A stretch of DNA of 63,083 nt, taken from positions 1 to 63,083 of the forward strand of contig JACQZN010000046.1 of NCBI GenBank assembly GCA_016213845.1. Direction: 5' to 3'. The notes beneath the pieces are model-generated. The model saw only the letters and a list, made by a program, of their open reading frames with translations, was not told where the DNA came from and did not search any database. Shown one piece after another: positions 17,305 through 26,462 of this stretch (within the stretch, counting starts at the first letter, position 1; every line of letters begins with the position of its first letter). The position numbers were made by a program, and so were the translations under genes. The DNA comes from Candidatus Wallbacteria bacterium (lineage in GTDB: Bacteria; Muiribacteriota; UBA6191; JACPRK01).

Positions 17305-17429
17305 GGCGAGAATCGAGGCGCAGCATAGCACGGGGGAGGAGTGAGGCTTGAGAAGTGAGGCTTGAGCTTTGAGGGGTCAGGAGTGAAGCGCCGACCGCGG
17401 GTCCCACTCCGGTCGGCAAGCTCTGGCCC

Positions 17430-17479
17430 TACTCACTACTCACTACTCACTACTCACTACTCGCTACTCGCTACTCACT
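17430..17479 (-). repeat. GTAGTGA heptamer array at a gene 3' end
   Basis: Seven heptamer units, the longest of the three arrays. The stop of the gene at 17475-20423 lies at its start. In the preceding 90 bases (17335-17390) there is a degenerate tandem of agtgaggcttgag. The minus-strand spacer 17305-17429 between this array and the permease otherwise holds nothing recognisable. Confidence 0.85.
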
Positions 17480-20423
17480 CCCTCCCTCCCCCCCAACGCA
17501 GCGCTTGCAGAGTCGCGCGGCCTGTGACGAGCAGGAGGCCGTCCTCGGTGACGCATAGACCGCGCAGAACGGGGGGGTGGTCGTCGGGGTGCAACAAGGG
17601 ATCGGTGCGGGGGATGGCGGCGGGGAGCGCGGCCAGCCGGCCTCCGAAGTCGTAGCTGTAGATGCGTTCCTCGCCTGGGGCCAGCACCAGCAGCCGCTCG
17701 AGCCGGGCGTCGACGGCGATGTCGGCGAAGATGGAGACGGTCGGGCTCATCCATTGCCTCCGGCACTCGCCTTCCGGGCTGTAGATGGCCAGCCGGCCCA
17801 ATCTGCGGGAGTAGGTCGCCAGGTCACCGCCGGGGAGGACGGCCAGCGCCTGGGCGGTCAGCGACGGAAATGACCGGAGGTGCCGGCCGGCGACCGTGAA
17901 GACGTGAATGTGGGAGGTCCCGGGATCGGAGACGTAGAGACGATCTCTCGGCTCGTCGACCGCCAGCGCGCCGGGCGCGACGAAGCCCTGCGGCGGGCTG
18001 AGCTCGCCAAAGGGAATCCCCGCGGCGTCGAGCGCCAGCACGACGCGTGAGGTCGGGCTCGAGATACGGAAGCCTCCCGATTTGAGCCAGAGGAAGTCCC
18101 GCTGGGCGAAGGTCCTGGGGCCGGCGCGCGCCGAGCCCAGAGCGGGCTGAAGGCGGTCGTCCGCCGGGAGATCGGCGCCTTGCGTCCCGTCGGCCAGCCG
18201 CCAGAGCGGTCCGAAGGGGCTTCCGGAGAGGCTGGTTGCCCAGCCGTCCCGCGCGCGCACCCGGCAGCGCCCCTCGCCGCGCCAGTTGGGGCGCGTCCAG
18301 ATCGACACGAGCGAGTCGCTGGCGGGAGACTCGACTGTCGGCGGCGCGGCGAAGAGCGGTGAGCGGATCGGGAACGGAACGGTGTCGAGCGGCTTCAGCG
18401 GCGTTGACGCGGTGTGGCCCGGCTGGCGCCAGCTCAGCTCCAGCATCCGCCGGACGGGATACGCGGGCTCGAGCCAGCTCACGGAGAGCTCATGGTAGCC
18501 GCGGTGCAGCAGTCGCTCCGCTTTCCATCGCCCCTCGCCTTCGCGCAGGAGCCGGCCGTCGATATCGACGCGGACCGGAGCGACGCAACCGGACTGCAGC
18601 TCGTACCAGCCGGTATCGGGACAGTACAGCGAGCCCGACCATGAGACCTTCTTCGCGTCGGCCGGGATGGGAGCGTCCAGCGGGATCGCGTCCTGGATGT
18701 CGACCGCGAATCCGCCTGGAGCCTCGCGGTAGACGGACCTTCGCAGTCCGCGCTGCAGATACTCGTGCCGATCGCCGCCGACATGCCACAAGTGGAACTC
18801 GGCCGGCACCTGGGTTCGCTGGGTCCACCGTGAGAGGTTGCCGAGCGAGCGCCGCAGGTCGTCTTCGACCTCCTCGGGGAAGCCCTCGGGGCGATGCCAG
18901 GCGATTCTAGAGCCATCTCCCCTGTGCGCCAGCGACGATCCCGGCCGGATTTCCCGCAAGTCGTAGAGGCGCATCAGGAACGAGAGCTCATGGGCCACCG
19001 GCTGCACCATGGCGAAGTCCGGGTAGCTGATGGCGAAGAGGGGAACGGCAACCGGGAACTCCCGCGAGAGCCCTGCGCCGTAGCGCAGGATGCGTTCCTG
19101 CCAGGTCTGCGTGCGCTGGTCGAGCAAGTGCGCGAGCGGGCCCGAGAGCTGTTCGGCGCTGGTGAAGAACGCGGCCATGCAGGCCAGGAAGGGAGCCAGT
19201 CGGGTCAGCAGGCTGGCAGGCGCCGCGGCCGCAGTGGCCGCCACTGCCGCAGCGGCCAGCATCGGCGTCACGGATTCCTGGAACAGGAGCCGTCGAGGCG
19301 CGAACGGCTCCTGGACGGCCAGAAACGGAGGCGCCAGGCAGACGATCCAGAGCAGCGGCACGCCCAGCGCGCCGATTCCGACTCGTCGGAGCCGTCGAAT
19401 CCAGTGCAGCAGTCCGGCCGCTATCCAGGGAAGTGCCCAGGCTGCGCCGTAGCCTGTGTAATCGAGCCTGGGCTGGGGCGAGAAGAAGACGTCGAAGACA
19501 TCGGCGACTGAGACCTGGGGCGCCGTCGCTCCGAGCACCGAGTTGGCCAGAAGCCTGGTCGAGACGTCCGGGAGCCAGGGCCAAAGCGGAGCCAGACCGA
19601 GCAGGAGTCCCAGGGCGGCAGCGCCCGAGAGCAGAGCGGTCCGGCGCAGATCCGGGCGGTCGACGGCGCGCGACACCACGAGACCCAGCGGCAGGAGCGT
19701 CCCGGCCAGCAGCAGTCCCGCCAGGTGGACGTGGGCGATCGCGGCCGTCACCAGCCCCGCCGCCAGCGCCAGGAGCACGCTGCGCAGTTTCACCGCCAGG
19801 CAGGCCAGCAGGAGCGCCACGGCTGCCAGTCCCGGGATCTCGCCCATCCCGTTGATCAATCTCGCAAAGCAGATGTTCCACCCGGAAAGCGCGAACCAGA
19901 CCGCGCCGGCCGCCGCCGCGCCCCGGCCGTGCAGCAGCCGCAAGAGCGCGTAGAGCGCCGGGCACCCCAGGCCGTTCGTCAGGGCCACCGGTAGCCGGAA
20001 AACCCAGACCTCCTCTCCCAGCATTCGTCCGAAGGCCGCGGCGACGTGCGCGAATCCGATGGTCTCGCCGCGAAAGTTCTCCGTGGCGACGAGCCCCACG
20101 GGCTTGCCTTCCAGGATGTCGAGAATCGTGTTGCCGTCGACGCCCTCGTCGGCGTTGACCGTGATCGGCACGCTCTGCAGGCATGGGACTCGCAACAGGA
20201 GCGCCAGTGCCAGCAGGTAGGCCGTCAGCGGTCCGTCCAGCCGCCAGTTCCAGGGTTCGGCCGGCATCTCCGCGGATCTCCAGGTCGCCCCGACGAAGGC
20301 CGCCAGGGCGAGCGCGACCAGCGTCCCCCACGCCGTGGTACCGGCCAGCGAAGCTAGTGGCGCCGCCGCTGCCAGCACCAGAAATGCGACACCGGCGGCC
20401 GTCGCGCGCGCTTCCGCCGTCAT
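17475..20423 (-). CDS. Large membrane glycosyltransferase fused to PA14-like and NHL-type domains
   Basis: A 982-residue protein. Residues 1-430 hold 11 to 12 hydrophobic segments of a GT39/PMT-type mannosyltransferase. The first periplasmic loop has V-N-A-D-E-G-V-D-G, the acidic catalytic position. Residues about 540-680 form a soluble beta-rich region with Y-C-P-D-T-G-W-Y-E-L and V-D-I-D-G-R-L-L-R-E-G, typical of PA14 carbohydrate-binding domains. The remaining 300 residues look like a six-bladed NHL/SMP-30-like propeller (repeated L-Y-V-S-D-P-G-T, I-A-V-D-A-R-L-E-R-L). This multi-domain order suggests an enzyme that recognises glycans outside the membrane. It is divergent from the ABC operon, 80 bases away. 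Confidence 0.75.
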   Translation of the reverse strand: MTAEARATAAGVAFLVLAAAAPLASLAGTTAWGTLVALALAAFVGATWRSAEMPAEPWNWRLDGPLTAYLLALALLLRVPCLQSVPITVNADEGVDGNTILDILEGKPVGLVATENFRGETIGFAHVAAAFGRMLGEEVWVFRLPVALTNGLGCPALYALLRLLHGRGAAAAGAVWFALSGWNICFARLINGMGEIPGLAAVALLLACLAVKLRSVLLALAAGLVTAAIAHVHLAGLLLAGTLLPLGLVVSRAVDRPDLRRTALLSGAAALGLLLGLAPLWPWLPDVSTRLLANSVLGATAPQVSVADVFDVFFSPQPRLDYTGYGAAWALPWIAAGLLHWIRRLRRVGIGALGVPLLWIVCLAPPFLAVQEPFAPRRLLFQESVTPMLAAAAVAATAAAAPASLLTRLAPFLACMAAFFTSAEQLSGPLAHLLDQRTQTWQERILRYGAGLSREFPVAVPLFAISYPDFAMVQPVAHELSFLMRLYDLREIRPGSSLAHRGDGSRIAWHRPEGFPEEVEDDLRRSLGNLSRWTQRTQVPAEFHLWHVGGDRHEYLQRGLRRSVYREAPGGFAVDIQDAIPLDAPIPADAKKVSWSGSLYCPDTGWYELQSGCVAPVRVDIDGRLLREGEGRWKAERLLHRGYHELSVSWLEPAYPVRRMLELSWRQPGHTASTPLKPLDTVPFPIRSPLFAAPPTVESPASDSLVSIWTRPNWRGEGRCRVRARDGWATSLSGSPFGPLWRLADGTQGADLPADDRLQPALGSARAGPRTFAQRDFLWLKSGGFRISSPTSRVVLALDAAGIPFGELSPPQGFVAPGALAVDEPRDRLYVSDPGTSHIHVFTVAGRHLRSFPSLTAQALAVLPGGDLATYSRRLGRLAIYSPEGECRRQWMSPTVSIFADIAVDARLERLLVLAPGEERIYSYDFGGRLAALPAAIPRTDPLLHPDDHPPVLRGLCVTEDGLLLVTGRATLQALRWGGGRE

Positions 20424-20503
20424 GGGTGATGCGAGAGGGGTACCACTGCGCCCACATGATAGCGTGCCCCCGGGCCTCGCCGGGGCGCGCTGTCGCCAGC
20501 TCG

Positions 20504-21565
20504 ATGGCCTTTGCGGCGGGCCGCATTTCTGTTGTGTACGGGACGCGGTCGTCGCAAGATCGGCGTGTGGCTGCGGCGGACGTTGCGATCGACGTGCGGG
20601 ACCTGCGGCGCAGTTTCCGACGGCGGAAGAAGCCGCTTGCGGGCGCGGGCTGGCTGCGCTCGGCGCTGCGAGGATTCGAAGCCGTCGAGGCGCTGGCGGG
20701 CGTCACCTTCCAGGTCGCCCGGGGCGAAGTCGTCGCCTACGTGGGTCCCAACGGAAGCGGCAAGTCGACGACCATCAAGTGTCTCACAGGCATCCTCGTC
20801 CCCAGCTCCGGACACGTCGAGTGTCTCGGCATGGTCCCGTGGCGCCAGCGCCTGGAGTACACGGCCCGGATTGGGGTCCTCTTCGGGCAGAAGAGCCTGC
20901 TCTTCTGGGACCTGCCGGTGCGGGACGCCATCGAGGTCTACCGGCGCATCTACGGCGTCGGGGGCGACCGATTCAGGAACTGGCTCGAGCAATTCGACGC
21001 TCTCTTCGGGCTCGGGAAGCTCCTCGACCGGCGGGTCTACACGCTCTCGCTCGGGGAGCGAATGCGCTGCGAGGTAGCCGCCAGCTTCTTGCACCGCCCG
21101 TCCGTCCTGTTCCTCGACGAGCCCACCATCGGGCTCGACGCGCAGGCCAAGGACGCGGTGCGCCAGCTCCTCTCCGAGCTTCACCGCTCCGAGGGGCTGA
21201 CCGTGCTCCTGACGACTCACCAGATGGAAGAGGTCGAGACGCTGGCCACCCGGCTCGTGGTCCTCGCGGCCGGGCGCGTTGCCTTCGACGGCAGTCCGGG
21301 CGAGCTGCGGGCGCGATACCTGCCCGTCAAGCGGGCGCGAATCACGTTTTCGGCGGTGCGCGACGCAGAGCGGCTCGGCCAGGCACTGGCCGGTTGCCGG
21401 GTGCTGGAGCGCGGCTACGACATGCTGCAGCTGGAGATTCCGTCGGGGCACGAAATCGCCCGGCTCACAGCCTGGCTCCTGGAGGCGCTCGAGGTGATCG
21501 ATCTCGAGATCTCCGATCCCCCGATGGACCAGGTCATGCTCGCTGTCTACGGCGGGGTGCCGTGA
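20504..21565 (+). CDS. ABC-2 type exporter ATP-binding protein
   Basis: A 353-residue ATPase. Walker A GPNGSGKSTT, Q-loop region L-F-G-Q-K-S, signature L-S-L-G-E-R-M-R-C-E (a variant of LSGGQ), Walker B VLFLDEPTIGLD and the switch H in LLTTHQ are present. A C-terminal extension of about 90 residues follows. An internal GTG at 20567 is an alternative start. The next two genes, both membrane proteins of the ABC2_membrane_6 type, overlap it end to end, so the three form one exporter. This type is annotated as antibiotic or daunorubicin-like transport; the substrate is unknown. Confidence 0.88.
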   Translation: MAFAAGRISVVYGTRSSQDRRVAAADVAIDVRDLRRSFRRRKKPLAGAGWLRSALRGFEAVEALAGVTFQVARGEVVAYVGPNGSGKSTTIKCLTGILVPSSGHVECLGMVPWRQRLEYTARIGVLFGQKSLLFWDLPVRDAIEVYRRIYGVGGDRFRNWLEQFDALFGLGKLLDRRVYTLSLGERMRCEVAASFLHRPSVLFLDEPTIGLDAQAKDAVRQLLSELHRSEGLTVLLTTHQMEEVETLATRLVVLAAGRVAFDGSPGELRARYLPVKRARITFSAVRDAERLGQALAGCRVLERGYDMLQLEIPSGHEIARLTAWLLEALEVIDLEISDPPMDQVMLAVYGGVP

Positions 21566-22410
21566 GCGGGTTTGCTCCGCCAGGGCCCCAGCCGTGCGAC
21601 ACGCGGTCGCCCGCGGCGCGCAACCGGGATCTGCTGCTGGCCCACTTTCGCGTCAACCTGGCGCGCCACGCAGCCTATCCCGTGTCGCTCATCCTGGAGC
21701 AGCTCTCGTACCTCGTAGGCCTCGTCGTCTCGCTGGTGCTCTGGCGCCATCTCTTCACCCGGCTCCCGAGCTTCGCGGGCTGGAGCTTCGACGACGTGCT
21801 CGTTCTTCACCTCTTCGGCAATCTCTTCCTGGCGCTCTTCCATTCGCTCTTCATGGGGTTCCATTCGTTCCACGCCATCGTCCGTAACGGCCGGCTCGAC
21901 ACATGGCTGGCGCGGCCCGTCGACCCCCGCATCGCCCACCTCGCCGCGTCGCTGAAACCCGAGGAGCTGCTGAACCGGTTGCTGGCGCTGGTGCCGCTCA
22001 TTCTTTACATGAGGGCGCGCGGAATCGAGCTGGACGCCGGGCGCCTGGCGGCGGGGCTGGCGGCGATGCTGGTCGGGCTTGCCGCCTTCGCGTGCATCCA
22101 GCTCGTGTGGTGCTACGCGGCCTTCTGGCTCGACAAGAGCGACGCGATCCTGGCCTTCCTGGATCTCTTCTATGGCTTCTACCGTTTTCCGCTCGACGCC
22201 CTGCCAGGGGTAGCGCAGCTCGCGTTGACGCTGGCGGCGCCGCTTCTGCTGGCGGTCACCTACCCGGCGCGCTTCGCGGCGGGCGGGGCTTCGTGGACGT
22301 CGCTCTTGGCCGTCTGCGCGGCCAGTCTGGCCGTGCTCGCGGGATGGGCCTGGGCGCAGGAGCGGCTCTGGCGCGCGGGGCTCGACGCCTACCAGAGCCC
22401 AGGCGGATGA
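21562..22410 (+). CDS. ABC-2 exporter permease, first subunit
   Basis: A 282-residue membrane protein with six hydrophobic segments starting near residue 35. It begins at GTG overlapping the ATPase stop (GTGA). The segment F-L-D-L-F-Y-G-F-Y-R-F-P-L-D and the close of the protein W-A-W-A-Q-E-R-L-W-R-A-G-L-D-A-Y-Q are typical of the ABC2_membrane_6 family, where two permeases plus one ATPase are the norm. An open frame continues upstream but is the shadow of the ATPase gene. Confidence 0.8.
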   Translation: MSGFAPPGPQPCDTRSPAARNRDLLLAHFRVNLARHAAYPVSLILEQLSYLVGLVVSLVLWRHLFTRLPSFAGWSFDDVLVLHLFGNLFLALFHSLFMGFHSFHAIVRNGRLDTWLARPVDPRIAHLAASLKPEELLNRLLALVPLILYMRARGIELDAGRLAAGLAAMLVGLAAFACIQLVWCYAAFWLDKSDAILAFLDLFYGFYRFPLDALPGVAQLALTLAAPLLLAVTYPARFAAGGASWTSLLAVCAASLAVLAGWAWAQERLWRAGLDAYQSPGG

Positions 22411-23207
22411 TGCGCGGCGCCGTTCTTCGAACCCTGACGAGTTTCACGGCCTACTTGCAGGTCGGGCTGCGGGCGTCGCGCGCGTACCTGTTCGACTGCG
22501 TCATCGGGCTGGCGACTTACCCGATCGAGGTGGCGATCACTTACCTCATGTGGCGGCTCTTCCTGACGGAGGGCGCGGGCGCGATGACCCACCGCGAGGC
22601 GTTGGCCTACTATGCGCTGGCCTTGCTGGTTGCACGCGTCGGGCCGTCGCGTTTCGTCAGCTTCCGGCTCGAGTCCGAGATTGCGTCGGGGGGGCTCGCG
22701 CTCTACCTTGTGCGGCCGGCCGTGCCGTGGGCGGCGATCGCGGGCCGCGAGCTGGCGCCGGCGGTGGTGAACCTGGTCGTACTGACGCCGGTGGCCTTCC
22801 TGGTGACGACGGTGGCGCTGGGGAGACTTCCGGGGGTGGGCGGGTTCGCGTTCTTGATGGTGCTGGCCGTGGGCGTGCAGACGCTGCTCAGGTTGATTGT
22901 CGGTACGGCCGCGTTCTGGATGCTGCAGATCATGGGGCTGGTCCATGCGGTCGATCTGGTCGTGCGGCTGGCGAGCGGGGGCGTGCTGCCGCTCACCGTT
23001 TTCTCTGCCGGCGTCGCGGACGCGCTGGCGTGGACGCCGTTTCCGCTGCTGATCTGGGTGCCGATCCAGGCGATGATGGGGCGGTTGGAGCCGCCGGGCG
23101 TGGCCTGGCACGGGGCGATCGGGCTCTTCTGGCTCGTGGCACTGCTGGCGGTGTTTCTGGCGCTCTGGCGGAAGGGAGTTCGGGGCTACGTCGGGTACGG
23201 GACGTAG
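22407..23207 (+). CDS. ABC-2 exporter permease, second subunit
   Basis: A 266-residue paralogue-like partner of the preceding gene, with six hydrophobic segments and the end A-L-W-R-K-G-V-R-G-Y-V-G-Y-G-T, a common C-terminus in this family. ATG overlaps the previous stop (ATGA). The last gene of the three-gene operon; it converges on the glycosyltransferase at 23334, with a GC-rich palindromic repeat between them. Confidence 0.8.
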   Translation: MMRGAVLRTLTSFTAYLQVGLRASRAYLFDCVIGLATYPIEVAITYLMWRLFLTEGAGAMTHREALAYYALALLVARVGPSRFVSFRLESEIASGGLALYLVRPAVPWAAIAGRELAPAVVNLVVLTPVAFLVTTVALGRLPGVGGFAFLMVLAVGVQTLLRLIVGTAAFWMLQIMGLVHAVDLVVRLASGGVLPLTVFSAGVADALAWTPFPLLIWVPIQAMMGRLEPPGVAWHGAIGLFWLVALLAVFLALWRKGVRGYVGYGT

Positions 23208-23230
23208 GGGGAGTGGTACGTATCGCAGTC

Positions 23231-23285
23231 GGGGGTTCCTCCCCCGAACCCCGGCCAAGGGGCCGGAGGCCCCCTGGACCCCCGT
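23231..23285. repeat. Dispersed GC-rich intergenic repeat, copy 1
   Basis: Palindromic unit with cccccgaacccc, ggccaaggggcc and cccctggaccccc. The reverse complement matches 31554-31606 closely (gggggtccaggggg, ccccttgg, ggggttcggggg). It sits between two convergent genes and may serve as a bidirectional terminator. Confidence 0.65.
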
Positions 23286-23333
23286 TTCTTTGCGGGCTCG
23301 ATGACAGCCGGAGGATCGAGGACTGTCGAGGAG

Positions 23334-24515
23334 TCAACGGCTCCGGCGAGTGGCGGAGAAATGCTCGAGGGCCAGCGCGCTGGCTTCGTCCAGGGCGCGG
23401 GCGGCGGGGCCGTAGCCCAGGTGGTGGACGGCCCGATGGCGGGCGGCGGCGGCAAGGGTGGCCTGCCGGGCGGGGTCGTCGAGCAGGGCGGCGAGCGCGG
23501 CGGCCAGGGCACGAGGGTCGCCGGGCGGGACGACGACGGCGGCGCCGCCGGCGGCGTCGACCTGAGGGGGGAGGTCGGTGAGGATGACGGGCTTGGCGAG
23601 CGCGAGGGCGTCGGTGAGCTTGGCGGGGACCTGGCCGGCTGCGCGGACGTCCTGGCGCTGGGGGAGCACCACGACGTGGGCGGCGGCGAGCCAGGCGGGC
23701 AGCTCGGAGAAGGGGACGGGGCCGAAGGCGCGGACGAACCCGGGATGGCGTGCGGCCAGGCCGGCGATGAGCGGCGCTTCGGGCGGCGTGCCGACCAGGA
23801 CGGCGGTCGTGGCAGGCCTGGCGAGGCTCGCGACGGCCTCGACCAGGTCCTCGACGCCCTTGTGGGGATGCGCGGTGCCCAGGAACATCACGACGGTCAG
23901 GCCGTCCAGCCCCAGGCGTCGGCGGGCCTCATCGGGGGGGAAGCGCGCGGGGTCGAGCGCGTCGGTGTCGCGTGCGTGCGGGACGATGAGGGCGTCGGGG
24001 CGATAGCGGTGCCGCAGGAAGTCGGAGACCGTCGTGCCTGCGTCGGCAAGAGGAGTCAAGCGCTCCATCAGGGCGACCAGCGCCTTCGAGTTTGGATGGC
24101 GGCCCGGCAGCAGTCCCTTGACGAACCGCACGGGGCCCGAAAGTCCGCGCTCTTCCTCCTCGGCCTCGTAGAACCCGAGCTCCCAGTCGTCCGTGTCGAG
24201 GATCAGCGGTCGCGGGGTCTGGCGGCGCGCCAGCAGCGCCAGGCCATAGCTGGTCGGCATCGCCTTGACCGCCAGCAGGAGCTGGCCTTGCGCCTCGCGG
24301 GCGATGCGGTGCGCGGTGGCGCAGAAGCCGGGCCACCGGCCGCCGGGATAGGCGCGGACGGGGAAGGGCGGGTTGGCGCAGGGTGGCCAGAGGCCGTCGC
24401 CGAAGGTGGGTCCGACGACCTCGACGTCGTGGGTGCGCCGCAGCACGTCGGCCAGCAGGTAGGCGCGGCCGAAGGCGTTCGACGAGAGATCGTGCGAGAA
24501 CAGCGTGAGCTTCAC
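23334..24515 (-). CDS. GT4-type glycosyltransferase
   Basis: A 393-residue GT-B glycosyltransferase starting with GTG overlapping the flippase stop. N-terminal Rossmann start L-T-L-F-S-H-D; the acceptor half includes LILDTDDWELGFYE. The donor half has V-M-F-L-G-T-A-H-P-H-K-G-V-E-D-L and the nucleotide-sugar motif area A-L-A-L-A-K-P-V-I-L-T-D. The usual E-x7-E motif is weak. Coupled to the flippase immediately upstream, it probably builds an oligosaccharide repeat unit for export. Confidence 0.8.
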   Translation of the reverse strand: MKLTLFSHDLSSNAFGRAYLLADVLRRTHDVEVVGPTFGDGLWPPCANPPFPVRAYPGGRWPGFCATAHRIAREAQGQLLLAVKAMPTSYGLALLARRQTPRPLILDTDDWELGFYEAEEEERGLSGPVRFVKGLLPGRHPNSKALVALMERLTPLADAGTTVSDFLRHRYRPDALIVPHARDTDALDPARFPPDEARRRLGLDGLTVVMFLGTAHPHKGVEDLVEAVASLARPATTAVLVGTPPEAPLIAGLAARHPGFVRAFGPVPFSELPAWLAAAHVVVLPQRQDVRAAGQVPAKLTDALALAKPVILTDLPPQVDAAGGAAVVVPPGDPRALAAALAALLDDPARQATLAAAARHRAVHHLGYGPAARALDEASALALEHFSATRRSR

Positions 24516-26095
24516 CGGCGCACTCCGGGCAGGCGGCCGACCCAGGCCGGCAGGTGGCGCTCCACGAGCTGGCGATCCTGCTCGCCCGGGAACCCGAGCA
24601 GCAGGAGAGACGCTCCGTAGGCGGCCGAGTATGCGGGGATGGTCAGCAGGACCTTCGCGAAGCTCGTGGCCCACGCGCTGGCGCCGGCAACGTACATCAC
24701 GCACGAGGCCAGCGCGCCGGCCGCGGCAGGCAGCCAGACCGCGCTCGAGAGCACCTCCAGCGACGTCACCGAGAGCCGGCGGTGGGCGACCGGGAAGAAG
24801 CAGAGCGCCGCCAGCCCGTAGCCCGCCGCCACTCCCAGCACCACCGCCAGGTAGCCGAGCTCGCGCACCGTCGCCACCGTCACGATCAGGTTCAGCGCGA
24901 GCGCTCCCATCCCCACCCACATCCCGTACTGCGGCGCGCCCAGTCCCGCGAGCACCTGCGTTCCCGGCCCGGTCAGCACGTTGGCCAGATGGGCCAGCGC
25001 CAGGACCTGCAGCGTCATCACCATCTCCGCCTTGCCCGGTCCGATCCAGGCCGTCACGAACGGCGCTGCGAACTGCACCAGCCAGAGAAAGCCCGGTAGG
25101 CCGAGGATGAGGGCGTAGCGGAGCCCGCGCAAGTAGAGCTGGCGGACCTTTTCGGTCTCTTCCTTTGCCGCCAGGTGCGACGCCGCCGCCATCAGCGGCC
25201 CGATCAAGTTCGACGGGATCGCGCGCGCCTTCGTCACCAGGTCCGACGGCACCTGGTAGTACCCGGCATAGCGGATCTCCAGGAAGTAGCCGATCAGCAG
25301 CCGGTCCAGCTGCGCCATCATCAGCCCGGAGAGACTCCCCAGGAATACGTGCACGCTGTAGCGGAGGATCTCCGCCGCATCGGCGGCGCAGAACCGCCAC
25401 GGCCTCAGGCCCACCGCCGGCAGAATCGACTTCATCAGGAGCCAGCAGATGGCGATCGAGACCAGCATCTGCGCCGCCGAGAACCAGACCAGCCCTTCCA
25501 ATCCATAGCCCGCGCCCAGCAGCCAGACCGTGCCGCCGAGCGACACCAGCGACCAGGCGATGGCGTTGATGTTGAGCAGATCGAACCGCTGCAGCCCCTG
25601 GAAGATGGAGAAGTGGCCCGTGAAGACGAGCACGGCGAAGAAGGCGAGCGTGCTCGCGCGCAGATACAGGACGATCTGCGGGATGCGCGCCGGCGGAACC
25701 TGGAAAAAGGTCCGCGCCAGCCAGGGCATCAGCGGCATCAGGACCGCCGAGACCAGCGCTGCAACGATGCAGTAGACCACGAAGGCCGTGTTCACCTTGC
25801 GGTCGATGATGTCAGTCTCGCCGCGCGCGTGGTGCGCGGCGACGAAGTGCGTCAAGGCCGTCGAGATGCCCAGGTTGGCCAGCGACGTCAGGCTCGTGAA
25901 CGTCCCGATCATCGCCCAGACGCCGTAGTCGGCATCGCCCAGGCTGCCGAACACGAACGGCGTCAGGTAGAGCCCGATCGGCAGCGTGATCGCGAAATTG
26001 AGAGTGTTCCAGAGGCTGTTGCGAACCACCCTCGACCCCGTCGAAACGGGTGCCTGGGCGGTGGCGGGCGATTCCTCTGGGGCTTCGGGCTGCAT
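24512..26095 (-). CDS. Polysaccharide flippase (Wzx/MATE-like)
   Basis: A 527-residue membrane protein with 12 to 14 hydrophobic helices of the oligosaccharidyl-lipid flippase superfamily. The N-terminal ends S-R-V-V-R-N-S-L-W-N-T-L-N-F and G-D-A-D-Y-G-V-W are typical for Wzx proteins. It would flip lipid-linked oligosaccharide across the inner membrane. The ATG at 26095 was chosen over the long upstream open extension, whose composition is not protein-like. Stop overlaps the downstream GT4 start by 4 bases. Confidence 0.82.
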   Translation of the reverse strand: MQPEAPEESPATAQAPVSTGSRVVRNSLWNTLNFAITLPIGLYLTPFVFGSLGDADYGVWAMIGTFTSLTSLANLGISTALTHFVAAHHARGETDIIDRKVNTAFVVYCIVAALVSAVLMPLMPWLARTFFQVPPARIPQIVLYLRASTLAFFAVLVFTGHFSIFQGLQRFDLLNINAIAWSLVSLGGTVWLLGAGYGLEGLVWFSAAQMLVSIAICWLLMKSILPAVGLRPWRFCAADAAEILRYSVHVFLGSLSGLMMAQLDRLLIGYFLEIRYAGYYQVPSDLVTKARAIPSNLIGPLMAAASHLAAKEETEKVRQLYLRGLRYALILGLPGFLWLVQFAAPFVTAWIGPGKAEMVMTLQVLALAHLANVLTGPGTQVLAGLGAPQYGMWVGMGALALNLIVTVATVRELGYLAVVLGVAAGYGLAALCFFPVAHRRLSVTSLEVLSSAVWLPAAAGALASCVMYVAGASAWATSFAKVLLTIPAYSAAYGASLLLLGFPGEQDRQLVERHLPAWVGRLPGVRR

Positions 26096-26462
26096 GCGGA
26101 GTGGCCCCGAGCCGGCCGGCTCGCGCGCAAGCGCGGCCACGGGGTGCGCGGTCAGGCTACAGGCCCGAAGCCCGAGTTTGGAAGCGCGGCGCGCGGAGGA
26201 ACACTCTGGGCGGTGGCGGCGCCGGTGCTGATCGCCAACCAGGCCCACCTCGGCATTCCGACCGAAACGCTCCTTTCGGTAGACGTCCGCTGGCGCGCTC
26301 CGGAGCAGATCTTCCTCAAGGTGGAGTCCATCCGTCTCGAGGCCCCATAGGAGGGGGAGTTTCTGTAACCCATGCTACCATGCCGCAGGCTGGCACGTGT
26401 TGGGCGGGTCGGCGGTGCGGGTGCGCGGTACGCCACGGACAAAGCCTTCAAGGAGGTCCCAA
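26096..26462. other. Intergenic region, divergent promoters
   Basis: About 370 bases between divergent genes. On the plus strand 26195-26350 an open stretch ending in Q-I-F-L-K-V-E-S-I-R-L-E-A-P looks like the tail of a protein, but it has no start or upstream body. It may be a remnant. No promoter box could be supported by eye. Confidence 0.3.
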
